Origin: Pseudeuparius sepicola
Lineage: Eukaryota > Arthropoda > Insecta > Coleoptera > Anthribidae
NCBI GenBank assembly: GCA_963920635.1
Contig: OY987304.1
Coordinates: 36,456,365-36,520,364, forward strand
Direction of reading: 5' to 3'
Length of the DNA stretch: 64,000 nt
Made by a program: the position numbers and the translations under genes. This document shows, one piece after another, positions 21,186 through 33,574 of the stretch; the first letter of the stretch is position 1; the number at the start of each line of letters is the position of its first letter. The notes beneath the pieces are model-generated. The model made no database searches. It was given only the letters and a program-made list of their open reading frames with translations, and was not told the DNA's origin.

Positions 21186-23139
21186 TTATTTACCTAGCTA
21201 GAGACATATTACTTCTCATTAAAGGAATGAGGTAAATAATGGTGATTTCTCAGGTTAGTAGTAAAAAAAATATATTTTCCATGATTTTACATTAGATATA
21301 CCATAAAAACTATATAAAATAGATACTTTTCAGGTAGGTACAGTTAAGTTGTTTCCAGGTGGATAAAATTATAGATAAGTCATCCTAGCCCTGACCAGTG
21401 GGATTTCCAATATATTCTAATGCTTATCTGATGCATTTTATTCATTGCCAACCGAATAATTATATGGGATTCCTTCAGATTAAATATCTGAATTTAAAAT
21501 AGCCTTATTTTATACTTACTGTAATTTCTCAAAACAACGATATTACTCCACGGCCCTCGTAAATACTCTTGTAGTAGGTATATTTATATAGATATATAGA
21601 ATATAAAAAAGATATATAGAATATAGAATCCCAGGAACGAGTTAAAGCTCTATGGGCATTATAAAATACGCGAGATGGAAATCACCTTGTGTAGGAGCGA
21701 AGTTTTGACACAATATTTTGATATCTGACACGGTGATAGGTGCCAGTATGTGGTACTTGGATACATTTTCTAGTTATTATGCTTGGCTGTGGTTCTTCCG
21801 TGGCCGCCAAAACTAAATGTTTGAGGAAAATAATTTATCAGTAAGTAATTTTGTAATTTAAATTAACGTTTGAGGTCATGCACCAAAGTGGCATAGGCGT
21901 GGAATTGCTTAAATTATGATGGATTCCTAAACTTAAAGACATAAACGTGCCTTATAATTGTTTGCCTGTATTGTAGATACTGATTTCACGAAATATGAGG
22001 ATTTCTGTCTCGATTATTTTGTCGAAACAACTTAAAAGGTGCGCGCCACTGTATAAACGGAAACGGCATCCCGTCATATGCAGAAACTATCCTGGTCACG
22101 CGTAATCACAAACATGCTCCTTCCTGAGATTCTTCAAAGTGAAAAGCCCCATCACGTAATTATGGTTTCTTTGTCAAAATATAAGTATAGGCACATATAG
22201 GAAAAAACGGTTAGATATTAGAAAATTAATTTATTTAATTTTACAACATTCACACTTATTAAGATGTGCTATATTGTTTGATATTTAGTTTTAGTCTACG
22301 TTTTCTACCCTTTCCAGCATTTTTTGTAGAAATTCCAATATTATTACTACCTATGATCTATGATCTAAAATGGGGTGGTTTAAATTAATTAAATAAAAAG
22401 CGCGAGAAAAAAGTTCTGCCGTTTAGAAGATACCTAGAGCCTGTGTTAAGGACTCGTAGTACCTAAATAAAAAATGGACAAAAGGGCGTACCTATATAGG
22501 CAGTTTCAGCATTACAATATAATTATATAAACGATGAAAATGTCGCTTTTTTTTATTGCGTGTAGGTCCGCCCCCGATGGGTCGATTTTCCTCGCAGTGA
22601 CCTTAAAATGTAAAGGAAGGCACATTTTATTTACTTTTTGTATTGGTTGCATTATTCAGGCATTATTTCTTCAAAAATAATTAGCCCAAACAAAGGGCTA
22701 AATTGAAACATCGCCGCCATGTTAAAAATGGGCAATTTTAAAGCCCTCTGTAAATAGTCCGTTCTTTTCTGCATATGCAACGATGCATAGGTAGTTTTTC
22801 AAAATCTGTTTATAAACAAAAAAATTATTGACGAAACAAAAAGTGCAAACTTTTTTGGACCCAGCGGTACACTTTTCTCACTTAAGTTGAAATTAATCCG
22901 TTTTTTTTATCTTTTGATAGGAGTGTGTTCTCAAAAGTCTATTCATCTTCTCGGATGTTGTCTAGATTTAGAGGGTCTTTAGCACATTTAATTGATTGAG
23001 TTACATTCTCATTGCGGTTCAGTTAATGGAAATTGTCTAATTAGAAAACATTATCATTAGGAGGTAATATCATGTAGGTATAAAAACATATTACTCACTG
23101 AAATTTCTTGGACATAATAATTATCATGATAGTAGGTGG
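21186..23139. other. ~2 kb without a recognisable gene
   Basis: AT-rich. A diverged copy of the foldback tail is at about 21229-21370. A somewhat GC-richer patch around 22035-22110 (GTGCGCGCCACTG) has no second copy that I found. No coding region. Confidence 0.5.
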
Positions 23140-23515
23140 CGCTAGTATCAATTGTAATAGATCTTTGCTTACATTCCGGAAAACTAAATTCCCATTGGCT
23201 GCCCGCGGACAAACAACGGAGCCGTGGCCCGCGCAAATCCAAAGCTAGGATAAGGCGATCCCGGTCGGCCAGGTCAGCCGGAAAAGCCGGTTTTTGTTTT
23301 CCGGCAAACCGGAAGTGACGTCACGATCCCGATACGATATCATCCGATCCCGCCGGGCCACTCGCGAAAGCGTGAAAAATGGCTGGCCGACCTTTGTCTT
23401 ATGTTTTGAGGGCGTACGCCGTAAACATCGCTTGATTTCTTTTAGATTGACTATAGAAAAAGCGGATGATAAACGCCGGCATCGTGAAGGAGAATTTTCG
23501 AGGGGACAATAGAAA
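23140..23515. other. CpG-rich island, single copy in window
   Basis: A GC-rich block in AT-rich DNA: TTCCCATTGGCTGCCCGCGG, several GCCGG/CCGGC words and GGAAGTGACGTCACGATCCC. CCAAT-like (ATTGGCTG), ETS-like (CCGGAAGTG) and CRE (TGACGTCA) motifs are typical of animal promoter islands, so this could be a promoter or CpG island. No convincing transcript follows. Confidence 0.4.
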
Positions 23516-23701
23516 GTAAAGAGTTAAATAACGAGCCATATTGTAGAGGAGTCTTTCGGCTTATTTTGAGGCTGGTAAGAAAGAAGTACCATTAATATTT
23601 ATTATTTTAGATAAAATATTTAGGAAACAAAGTTGTTTATAATCCAAAATTAAGCCTCAATAAAAAAATTTATATATGAATTTGGAATTTTTTAATTTAT
23701 A

Positions 23702-24703
23702 GAAGGTGATTCAGTTCCGGTGCTCAACATGGGGATCTCGGACACCGTAACGGATACGAAGTCGGTCAAATGGAGGCAAACTTGCGCCTTTGGGCGCCTA
23801 GCAATATGCCGTTGGGAAAGTTAAAATTTTCATGGGTTGCCGGGATATTTAAGAAAAACCGAATTTTTGAAAGTTAGATTTTATTTTTTTCTGGCGCCAT
23901 TTGCGATAATATTGAAAAATAGATTACACTTTTTCATTGCAACTTTTTCTGGACTACGTCCTGGCATTTTTAGATTTTAAGAACGACGTTTCGTTTTTGA
24001 GATAGAGGGATCATCTTAATTTTTTTAAATACGGACCTGGATTTTTCATTCCATATTTCGAAATAAATCGTTGTCCTGAGTACAACGAATTATGACACAT
24101 ACATAGTTTTTCTCGTTTTGGCCGCCAAAATGCACATTTACCTCGAAAAAAATTAATACGGTCCCGGACTATGCATTTTTCTCTCTTTTTTTCAAAGCTA
24201 TTCCAATTATAACAAGTAATCATTTTTTTTATACCTTCTGAATTAATTAAACTCTATGTTTGTCATATGTTGAAATTATTTTTTATACTTTAGGTAAAAT
24301 CTATCTCACTATTGTTAGTAATAATTATTATTGTTGTTATTTACCTAAAGTATAAAAAATAATTTCAAAATATGACAAACGTGGAGTTTAATTAATCCAG
24401 TAGGTATTAAAATAATGATCACCTGTTATGATTGGAATAGCTTTGAAAAAAAAAAGAGAGAAAAATGCATAGTCCAGGACCGTATTAATATTCTTTTCTT
24501 AGTGAATATGCATTTTAGCAGCTAAAACGAGAAAAAATATGTATGTGTCATACATCGTTGTACTCAGGACATCGATTCATTTCGAAATATGCAATAAAAA
24601 ATCCAGGTCCGTATTTAAAAAAATGAAGATGATCCCTCTATCTCAAAAACGAAACGTCGCCACGAAAATCTAAAAATACTACCACCGGAACTGAATCACC
24701 TTG
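23702..24703. mobile_element. 1002-bp foldback MITE, TA target
   Basis: TA at 23700-23701 and 24704-24705. Ends GAAGGTGATTCAGTTCCGGT and ACCGGAACTGAATCACCTTG. After unpaired sequence near the left tip, long arms pair from about 23960 to 24660 (GGGATCATCTT / AAGATGATCCC; AAAATAATTTCAA). Centre near 24315. Antisense open frame 24011-24223 is a by-product. Confidence 0.85.
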
Positions 24704-24705
24704 TA

Positions 24706-25827
24706 TAAACTTATTTATCCAAACGTGTAAACATCAGAGTTGTTGTTAAACAAACAATAACAATAATGTAACAATCTGTACGATTGCAGAAAAAAATTAT
24801 AACACTGTCTTATCCTCCTCCAACCATTCACATGTTTTAGCACAGCATTTTCAGATTTTCATTTTGGATTATCATAAATTCAGCTTTTAAAAATAAAAAT
24901 GTATATTGAAAATTTTGATTTCTAATTTTATATTGGGGCTCCACTTATATCTTAAAGCATTTTAGTGTTTTCTTAGTTTATGAACACCCTGCACCTGTAC
25001 GTCCGATGCCAGATTTGTATACGGTAACTCCATTCTTTGAGGAGCAGGATTTTTTTTCTGGTAAAGTCAATAATAATTTTCTTCCTCTTGTCCATTCCAT
25101 CCTTGAGCTCATAGTTTACAACTTCTGTCTAAAAAGTTTTAAATTCTAAAAATAACTGCTATAAATATACAAAATATACAGAAAAAGTACTTATTATACA
25201 AGAAGTAGAATGGAAAATAGACAATGTTTAAAAAAAAAAGCAAAAATTTAGCTTCCTATTCTTTCACTTGTTCATATCTTGCTATTTCTTGCAACGTAAA
25301 GACTACTTGTAGGAGTAAGGAAAATAATAAAAGATATTTTAGTATAGTATATCAATTAACTCGAACCCAGGACTTCTACTGTAGCCGTAGGCACTTATTA
25401 CTTACTAAACTACCTGAGGTACGGGTTCCATCGGCTAGGTGTTATTTATTCCAATTGATATTATCTAGTACCGTAGTAGGGTAACCATTACATGATTGTT
25501 GTTCATCGACCCACAAAATTCGGCATTTAGCGATTTAATATTTTTATCAATTGATGTCCTGATATGGCACTAGATTCTAGAACATCCTTTATTACTTAAA
25601 ATTACAGGTTCTAAAAAAATCATTCTAAGCCAAATATTTTGTTCCTATTATTTGAATTCATAAAATGCTGACAAATTGTCAGCAATGTATCAAATATTTG
25701 ATAAAAAAAATCATATCTTCTGGAAGTAGAAGCTTCTTAGCGTTTCTCGATCCCCGAGCCCATCATCTTCTAGGTACAATATGCAGGACATGGAGAAATT
25801 TCTATGACAACTAAACATAAACCAATA
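24706..25827. other. Non-coding; contains a tRNA-SINE-like head
   Basis: AT-rich and without coding signal. See the separate SINE entry. The open frame 25224-25484 covers the SINE-like part and is not considered a gene. Confidence 0.5.
25350..25432 (-). repeat. Possible tRNA-derived SINE head
   Basis: On the minus strand GGTAGTTTAGTAAG resembles a pol III A box and GGGTTCGAGTT a B box, ~45 bp apart, as in tRNA-derived SINEs. The cloverleaf does not close, so it is not a tRNA gene. No target duplication or second copy was found. Confidence 0.35.
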
Positions 25828-26022
25828 ATTTCACTTTGACGTGACATGATCTTTGAGAAAGGAGGAAGATATATTCTCCGAAAGCTCAGGAAACAAATTT
25901 GTTGAAGGTATTTTTTGAGTTACAAGTTCAAAGTTTAGTTCAGTTACTGTTAAGAATTTATTAATTTTCCAGGCAACTTGAAAAAGTTGTCTTTTAACCA
26001 GTTTGGTGGCGAAAAACCCAAT
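25828..26022 (+). mobile_element. Penelope-like element 3' fragment
   Basis: The stretch CACTTTGACGTGACATGATC through GGCAACTTGAAAAAGTTGTC matches, with few changes, the 3' flank of both Penelope-like ends at 35393-36510. The coding part is absent. A 3' untranslated remnant of that family. Confidence 0.7.
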
Positions 26023-26229
26023 TAAAATTCAATGGATCAATAATAGACAGATTTTGGATTTCTAGTCAAAGTGTAAGGAAAAAATCGGGTTATTTCATTA
26101 CGTGCAATTTATCTACATTTATCTGAAGCACTCTAGTAGGCAGATCCTCGGCGTGTTCGTTTATAAAAAAGGTGGTCATTTAGGAAAAGGAAAAATGTTA
26201 TTTTTTTCTTTCATATTTAAACTATGGTT

Positions 26230-26505
26230 CGCTGAAAGCCGCAAAAAGCCGCTTTGAGCAGAACGAAAAAGGAGGCAACATCCGCACGCCGCCGGCGAAT
26301 CAAACCTCGTCTGCCGTAACGGGAACTTTAATACATACAAATATCCATGGGATATTGAATGGTGGCTTATCAAAGGGCTGTATTATGGCATTCGTGATTG
26401 TACGGCCGGATTTTGGGGTCTTATGGCGTACAGTGGCGGTCGCATATGTGCCAGCAAAGCAAAGCGCGAATAAGCCTTTGAAATTTCCGTCATTCATCGG
26501 AGTGG
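26230..26505. other. CpG-rich island, single copy in window
   Basis: GC-rich stretch (ACATCCGCACGCCGCCGGCG; GTACGGCCGGATTTTGGGG) amid AT-rich DNA. Open frames exist on the minus strand (26300-26497) but show nothing recognisable. Similar in character to the G1-G3 and R3 islands but not clearly homologous. Confidence 0.35.
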
Positions 26506-26624
26506 TTGTACGGTAGGTAATGGTCTTATGATTGAGCTATATGCCAAATTAAAAATTAACAAACATAGGAGATTCCAGCTATAGATAACACATTTAGTTT
26601 CAATCGGATTGTAGTAGGTACAGT

Positions 26625-27853
26625 CTTCCCTGCAAAGACAAAAGAGTCTAATTGCAAAAAGATAGTTTTGAGTAATTTGACATTGAACATTTTTATGTGT
26701 TATGATATGGATGTTTTTAATAAAATGACTCAATAATGGTTAACATGACTAATATCACTTGGTCATACTAGGTCTAAATTTTGAATATTTAAGAAAAAAT
26801 AGCTGTTAAACTCTTCTGTCAAAGTATTTTAGAAAAGAAAAACATCAAACGAAAATGGAAGAATAGTCTAATGTATATAGGCTAATGTATATTAGACTAT
26901 TCTGCCTGTGTATAACTTGAAGTTATTTGTAAAATGGTTCAAATAGTTCTAAGGTCTAATGTACATTATATTATTTATTATAGTATTTTATAGAAGAAAA
27001 AATCTACTTTTTAATGTTAGGAGAAATAAAATAAGGATAATTAGGATATTAAAACTACAGTTACTATAAATTAGGTAGATGTTGCTGCTCCAGCTAGTTG
27101 TACAATTTCTGGTGGTGTATGTACAAGTAAAAGACTCTTCATTTTTATCGATCTCAATACAATTACACAAACACTGACACTTTTAAGTATTCATTATATT
27201 GTTTCCATGGGGACTATTAATCCCTCGTCACTATTCCCCATATTTATATGGCATTATAATGCAAAAACCACAAGTATAATATTTATATATTTATATTATA
27301 TAATATAACTAAAATATAATAAATTTACCTTCACCTTTACGCTTCTATAGGCAGAATTGAATTAAATAATGCCTCATTAAATGACACAAAAACAGTCTAA
27401 TATTTATTAGAATATAAGAGAGACAAAGAATATTTGTTGACTATCCAACGGCAAAAAAGTCTAATGCATCATTTTTGTGTCTATGCCCAGGCAAAGGAGT
27501 CTAATAGACATTAGATCACCATGCGTGGAGTTACTCTTGCAATGGCAAAAGAGTCTAATATCCAATAAACTATTTTGTCTTAGTATACATAGTATTTTAG
27601 AGTAGTCTAATGTACGTAAGACTATTTTGCCTTTGTATTTATTCCAAAAATATGTGGGTTAGATTCTTTTGCCTTTGCATTACCAAGTAAAATTAACATT
27701 AGACTGTTTTTTGTAACATTTATCTTTAAAACTATTTACCCTATAGATACCGATAATAGACCACAAGAAAGAGAATTTTTGTCTTATACCGCTAATGTTA
27801 AAATCTAAAAATCGCCAATTTTGCGATTAGACTCTTTTGCTTTTGCAGGGAAG
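26625..27853. mobile_element. 1.23-kb DNA element packed with AGTCTAAT repeats, CAGT duplication
   Basis: The inverted ends CTTCCCTGCAAAGACAAAAG and CTTTTGCTTTTGCAGGGAAG (about 35 bp, including AGTCTAATTGCAAAA) lie between CAGT at 26621-26624 and 27854-27857. AGTCTAAT occurs exactly ten times in both orientations (26645, 26865, 26891, 27394, 27458, 27498, 27552, 27604, 27698, 27826), usually within GCAAAAGAGTCTAAT, plus degenerate copies. They look like multiplied transposase-binding sites. A 4-bp duplication fits several superfamilies and I cannot choose. No transposase; the minus-strand frame 26988-27170 is not convincing. Confidence 0.75.
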
Positions 27854-27857
27854 CAGT

Positions 27858-28434
27858 TAGGTTGCTATTATTATGAAGTCTGCAGGTAGTAAAGAACATG
27901 ATGAAAAACTGATGTCAACAACTGTCGTGCTTCTGTCACTTATTGCCACCTGATCTTCTCCAAGAAAGCTCAGCACTATCAACAAGGCCAATTTATTCTG
28001 TGCCAGAAGGAATTTACCAAACACTTTCCCTGGGTGAAACAACCTGTACCTACCAATCAATCTCTAACCAGTCGGGCGGTGATAACTGCATCAAGTACCT
28101 ATAATAACTTGTAACAATAGCTTTTTTCTTTCACCAAAATGCCTGATCAACATTTTTTCCACATGATTTAGGATCAAATAAAAGGTAGTTTGGGATGTAA
28201 GAAGTGGCTGCAACAAGATGAGACGCACTTTTTGACAAAGGAAAGAAGAAGGCTAAATGACAATGATTTAATTTATTTAACATGATCATCTGCGATATTT
28301 ACCCAGATTTTACATTTTATTGCAAACCAAAAATTACCGATATGGGCATAAATGTTAAGGAACGATAAAACATAACAAAAGTAGCCTTAATTTTTTTCTA
28401 TAACGGTACTCTCGTGCCTGCTAGATTTCCCTGA
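27858..28434. other. Non-coding, nothing recognised
   Basis: AT-rich; the minus-strand frame 27857-28060 has no recognisable content. Confidence 0.45.
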
Positions 28435-28705
28435 GTTCTCCGATGAAGTCAATGCCGAAATCTGCTGAAAATGGAACCCCTTGTAGTGCAGGAGAAATTT
28501 CAATCACGTAAGAGCCGCCAGACCTATACAGAAGTATCTTTTTGTTACGGGCCAACCGCGCGCATCGCAAAAATTCCGATGAAAAATGAATATTGGGGGA
28601 TCATCGGAATTTTGCCGCTTACACCGTGGTATATGTTGGGGTCGGGAACGGAATGGGACGTCTGGGAGGGCGTCTGGAACAACCGTAGCTCATTTTCTCA
28701 CAGCC
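28435..28705 (+). repeat. GC-rich dispersed island, family G2 copy 1
   Basis: Homologous to 31905-32172, same orientation. They share GTTCTCCG, GAAATTTCAATCACGTAAGA, AAATTCCGATGAAAAATGAA and a GTGGTATATG segment. The longest open frames differ in frame and strand between the copies (28471-28764 plus; 31886-32110 minus), which argues against a conserved protein. Confidence 0.6.
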
Positions 28706-31028
28706 ATTGGGTTCCCAAAGGCGATTTTCAATGCGGTCGGTTGTTTCGGAGGCGCCGACGATAATATACGGGCTCGCTGGCAGATGGATGCGTATAACGT
28801 TATGACAAAGAAAAAATTCTTGATTATGTTGAACACCATAATATATGGATGGAGGGTAGAATAATTTTGGTAATTGAATTCGTAATCTATATGTATAGTG
28901 CAGTGTTTTTTAGCATTTTACTTACAGTAGAATGATTAATTAGCATTTTCAAACACGGATAAAGATCTTTAACCTTAAAACCACCTGGCCCGATTCCCAC
29001 AGCTTTATGAGGTTCAAGTGAGAGAAATCATAATTGCAAACAAGGTTCATCAAAATCCACTATAATCTCCAGGTAGATAGATAATTGTTTAAACCTCACC
29101 TCGCCCTGTCTTTTAAACTCCAATTTCAATCGATTTTCGTTGAAGATTTGATATTCTAGGTTTGAAGTTAGACAGAGCCAAAAGACATTCTTTTCACTCG
29201 AAATGAAAACATCAAGTTGCTTTCTGTAATATTTCGTATTTTAATTCGTATCTTTCAATTACCTACGTAAGTTTCATATGAAAGATATCGAAATTGAAAC
29301 CACAATTTGTATATGATATTATAACGATAAGATTACTGCACAAAGGAGCTGCATGCCAAGTCAGGTATACATCATGGATAAACGAAATAAAACAATTTCA
29401 ATATTTATGATGATTCGCCCAACTTAAGTTTATCAATGTTCAGGTCGATTCGTAAACGACGCGATGGTAGATTTTTTTCTGAAAAAGCGTAAAAACTGTT
29501 GAAAAAATGCAGAACATTGAGCGTCGCGCAATCATTTTCCCCAGAAATATACCATTTTTATTATGTCGTTTAGTATAACTATTTTTGCAAATATTATTTT
29601 TACCTTACTCTGCCGTTAAGAAATCATACAGTTCGCATCATGGTAAAAAAATTGATTGTTACAATTTTTGAAAATGTGATTTCAGATATTTGAGTGCATG
29701 TTTAGTTGCCAAAGCCTCTGGCCGAGGCAAATAAACCACCTAAGTCATAAAATCCAACACGATTTCTTTGGCATTACTAGCAATATATTCGGGATTTTGA
29801 AACATTTTAAAATTTATATAAATTTCTGATAATTTTCGAATGACAAAATTATCAAATAAACAAACTTCTTGCTAAGATTTCAAAAATTATGGAAAATTTG
29901 CAAATTTAAGCGTTCTGAAGAATTGTGAAAAATAGTGTTTGTCACACGTACCTACCTAATAGTATATTTCATTACGAATCTGGAAATAAAGATTTTTCCG
30001 TGCGCGCGTGACAAAGTCATGCAAGCACAGAAAAATCCATCTCTGGAGGTGTAATGAACGATATTTTTTATTATACTTCTTTGAAAACGGAAACTTAAAA
30101 CATTTTATCGGCATATTATAATAAATTTAATTGACAAAAAATAAACAATGCAGACAATAATAATATAGTGTTTGGTATGTATGATGCGTTTCCATGGTTA
30201 CTCCCAAATTATTTCAAAGGTGCTTTGTTGTAAATTAGTTATTGTCAGATAAATTGAATAAAACGTCAAAAATATTACAGAAATGTATCTATAAATATTG
30301 AAACACTTACGAATTAAAATACCAAATAGGTATTATGTTAAATATTAGAGAGCATATATTATAGAGTTTCTTAAATTTAGTTTACTTTGCTGTATATTTC
30401 TATTTTAAAGCCATATATTCGGTATTTTTATTCAGCGCACGGAAAGTTTTTCCATGCGCTGTTTCCGTGCGCTAGCCCGAAAAACCCCATGAAAATAAGG
30501 TGTTTTCAAAGAATTATAATAAAAACTCAGCTAACGCCTCGTCCGGAAACAGCAATGATTCATCCTGAAAAACTTCATTTTAGGTACTTGTAACAAAAAT
30601 AACTATTTCTTGATAACCTTTTTTGATGTTTCCAACAAAAAAAATATTTTTATAATTTTTTTTTACAAATGTCAAATTCGACGCAGCAACCTTATTTGAG
30701 CACAAATAGGTATTCAAAGCATGCACTAAAATGCCCCGAAATCGCATTTTCAAAAATCGTGATTTTTTTCCAACATAATAGAAACTTTCCTTTACACACT
30801 ATACATACAATATAACTTTTTAACGGGTGGGTACAGAAAAAATTATAATTTGAGAAATACTTTAAATAAGGCAGGTTTTCAAATGGCATACCTAATAAAA
30901 ATATTATGTTACTGGGAAAAAGATATTTTGAAGGTGTCGCGATGCCATGTCCTCACCACTTTTCATGCTTTTTATACTTATAAAAAGCAGCTTTTTATAA
31001 GTAATATATATATGTGGCTAGGATCCTG
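28706..31028. other. 2.3 kb without a gene; two small hairpins
   Basis: AT-rich. One small inverted structure lies at about 29972-30070 (TCATTACGAATCTGGA / CTGGAGGTGTAATGA with GATTTTTCCGTG / CACAGAAAAATC inside). Another is at about 30455-30555 (GCGCTGTTTCCGTGCGCTAGC / GCTAACGCCTCGTCCGGAAACAGC). Both look like short MITE remnants. No coding region. Confidence 0.5.
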
Positions 31029-31030
31029 TA

Positions 31031-31215
31031 CAGGGTGTTCCACTGAAAATTGTCACCCCTATAGTAACTTTCTTATTTTTCGAGGCGGAAATAAATGTTT
31101 TTTTATTGCCGAGAGTTTTGATTTACTCTCGGGACTTTCAGAGAATAAAAAATCAATTGTACCAGTGATCTAGCACGAGGGCGAAAATACCGCTTGAGAA
31201 TAAATTTGTCAAGAA
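31031..31215 (+). mobile_element. Solitary left end of a mariner-type MITE
   Basis: TA then CAGGGTGTTCCACTGAAAAT at 31029-31050, but no complementary right end was found in the window. It continues into GAGAGTTTTGATTTACTCTC, a small hairpin. The extent is uncertain. Confidence 0.45.
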
Positions 31216-31904
31216 AATTGTCCGGCACATGTGGTTTTTGTTGAGAGTATTTCATAAATACCTATATAGAATTCATTTATTAATTTTTTGTCTGTTTATA
31301 TCTTCGAAACATTCGTTGTGAACAAGTTTACTGTTTTTAATAATCTCGAAAGTGGCAGCTTCAACTGGGGCGTTTGTGCAAACACACAGCATGTCGCGGA
31401 TATCCAAGACAGGCGCGATTTTGTCACCTTTTTACCACAGGTTTATTTTCCGAATGTGTGTCATGGACTTAAAAAGAAATCTAATATAAACAGTTTAGCA
31501 ATGTAAGGTCTGTATAAATTCATTTATATACAATGTCTGAATACCATAACATAATTTTCAGCTGCATAATTTGGAACAATGCAAATCAGACCAGTTTTGG
31601 CAACGAAGTGTTAACTGTCTAGCGCATATTCATCGGTAGCAAGGATGCCCTTGGGTGCCCATAAGGGCATATGAGTTCTTTTTAAGAATGGAGCTACCTT
31701 ATTGGATACAAGCAGTACGTGAGAAATAATCAATGAAATGCGATCGTCCGGTGTCCCCCGATACGCCGATTTTAAATCCCTTTAGAGACAACCGAGTCGG
31801 CACATCGTGGGCTATCGTTCGAATTGGTAAAAATTGCTTTCGAGATTTAGCTTAAAGGTTCGTCAGTTGTAAGCCAAAAAATAAATTAGGATATAGTTCC
31901 ATTA
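31216..31904. other. Non-coding; fragment related to the satellite insertion
   Basis: GAGCTACCTTATTGGATACA at about 31691 is the complement of sequence in the 16041-16257 insertion. A CpG-rich patch at 31740-31830 precedes island G2 copy 2. Otherwise nothing. Confidence 0.45.
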
Positions 31905-32172
31905 TAGTTCTCCGCCACTGCCGAAATCAGCCCATATGAGGCCCCTTGTGGCCCGGCAGAAATTTCAATCACGTAAGAGCTGCCAGATCTATAGAGACGT
32001 ATCTTTCCGTTATTGGTCTGGGGGGCGCGTATCGCGAAAATTCCGATGAAAAATGAATATTGGGGATCGTCGGCGTTTCGCAGCCCATTGTGGTATATGT
32101 GGGTGTGCAAGAAAAGGAACTAGCACGAGGGTGAACCGAGTTCAGCGTCTGCGAGGGCATCGCTCATTTGCG
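31905..32172 (+). repeat. GC-rich dispersed island, family G2 copy 2
   Basis: Second copy of the 28435-28705 island, about 3.5 kb further on and in the same orientation. Best-conserved core about 31955-32070. Confidence 0.6.
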
Positions 32173-32489
32173 AGCAGCTATTATGTTCAAACTGTGGTTT
32201 TCACTTTTCAATATCTACAATCGGCTGTTCTGAGAAGTTATGCAAGATTATACTGGCGTACTAATATGAAATAATAATCAAACTTAATAGCAACAAGTTA
32301 AAAATTGAAGTGCTCCATAGGTAGGGTAAAGTATGGCCCATATTGAACCGCCTCCCAAACTGAACCACCTATATATTTTTTACTTCTTAAACCATTAGCG
32401 CCATCTATATGTAAAGTGGCTAACTTCGTGTATAGTCGACCTAATTGCAGTTGTTTACATTACAAGTGTGGTTACATTGCAAATGCGTA
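32173..32489. other. Non-coding, nothing recognised
   Basis: AT-rich; GTAGGGTAAAGTATGGCCCA at about 32322 faintly resembles the putative right tip of the pogo element but stands alone. Confidence 0.4.
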
Positions 32490-32491
32490 TA

Positions 32492-33572
32492 CAGTGTCCT
32501 CCAAAAAGTTTGCACCATAGAGGGGAAATTTTTAATTAATGTTTTATTTTGAAATTTAATTTGGGGGTTACCTTTTGCTTGCAAAAAGATTTAAAATGAC
32601 CCACTCAAACATGGTCATGTGACTTTCGCTATCTGTCAAAAATGACATTTAAAAAATATATCGCCAAAAATGGGTTTATTTGTTAAAATATCAAAAAGTT
32701 TTGCTTGAAAAAGTTGCTTCGTTTTCAATTATAAGTATGTGTACAAAATTTGAACGCTCTAACAAAAGATTTAGTTTTTTGCCAATTTTTAATTATTATG
32801 AAATTTCTGAAATTTTTAAAAACTTGTAACTTCCTAAAAACTTTTTTATATCACTAGCTTTATCATTATATTAACTTTTTATCACTAATTACCGATAAGA
32901 ATAGGTATTTTTCTAAAGAAAATCATATTAACGCTTTAAAATTCTGTTACGTTGGCTGCAAAGTTGATGTACCGTCTAGCATTTAGGGTATACGAAGATC
33001 TCGGTGCAGAAACCGGACAAGTCCACTTTTGGGTAAAATTGACTTTTTCCACTACATTTATGTATTAAAATATCGCCAATCGATTGGTGCAAGAATCAGC
33101 CAAGTCCAAAGCATGATAACGTAGATATATAGCTTAAGGACTTGGCCGCTCGCATTCTTGGGTGCAAGAACCAGACAAGTCCGGGATGTTTTTTTTTTTT
33201 CATTTTCCCAAAACTTGTAAACCATGGACTTGTCCGGTTTTTGCACCGAGGTCTTCAAATTTAGTTATATTACGTTTTCCAGTTCTAAATTGATGCCAAA
33301 ATATCAATAAATTAAATTATCATCAAACTATTTTACGTATCTAAGCAAAATTCTATGGATCAAATAATTATTACCTTTAAGTTTAATTTCACATTAATCG
33401 ATACTGATGATATTATCTGTCATTTTCGACAGATAATGAAAGTCGCATGACCACGTTTGAGTGGGTCATTTTTCATCTTGTTTGAAGCAAAAGGAACCCC
33501 AGAATTAAATTTCAAAATAAAACATTAATTAAAAATTTCCCCCCTATGGTGCGAACTTTTTGGAGGACACTG
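32492..33572. mobile_element. 1081-bp foldback element with a nested inverted repeat
   Basis: TA at 32490-32491 and 33573-33574. Ends CAGTGTCCTCCAAAAAGTTT and AACTTTTTGGAGGACACTG. Arms pair through AAATTTCAAAATAAAACATT and AAATGACCCACTCAAAC. The tip resembles that of the 3161-5099 element. Inside, about 32990-33255, GAAGATCTCGGTGCA-AAACCGGACAAGTCC faces its complement, with further GCAAGAA-CAG-CAAGTCC copies between, suggesting a second element nested in the loop. Confidence 0.82.
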
Positions 33573-33574
33573 TA

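Noticed and set aside
25350..25432. A functional tRNA gene on the minus strand
   Set aside because: A- and B-box-like words are present but acceptor and anticodon stems do not pair.
28471..28764. 97-codon frame in G2 copy 1 as a gene
   Set aside because: The second copy does not keep the frame, and an overlapping frame is equally long, as expected in GC-rich DNA.
32322..32345. Possible partner tip for the pogo element's right end
   Set aside because: Similarity is short, and it lies 7 kb upstream beyond several other elements.
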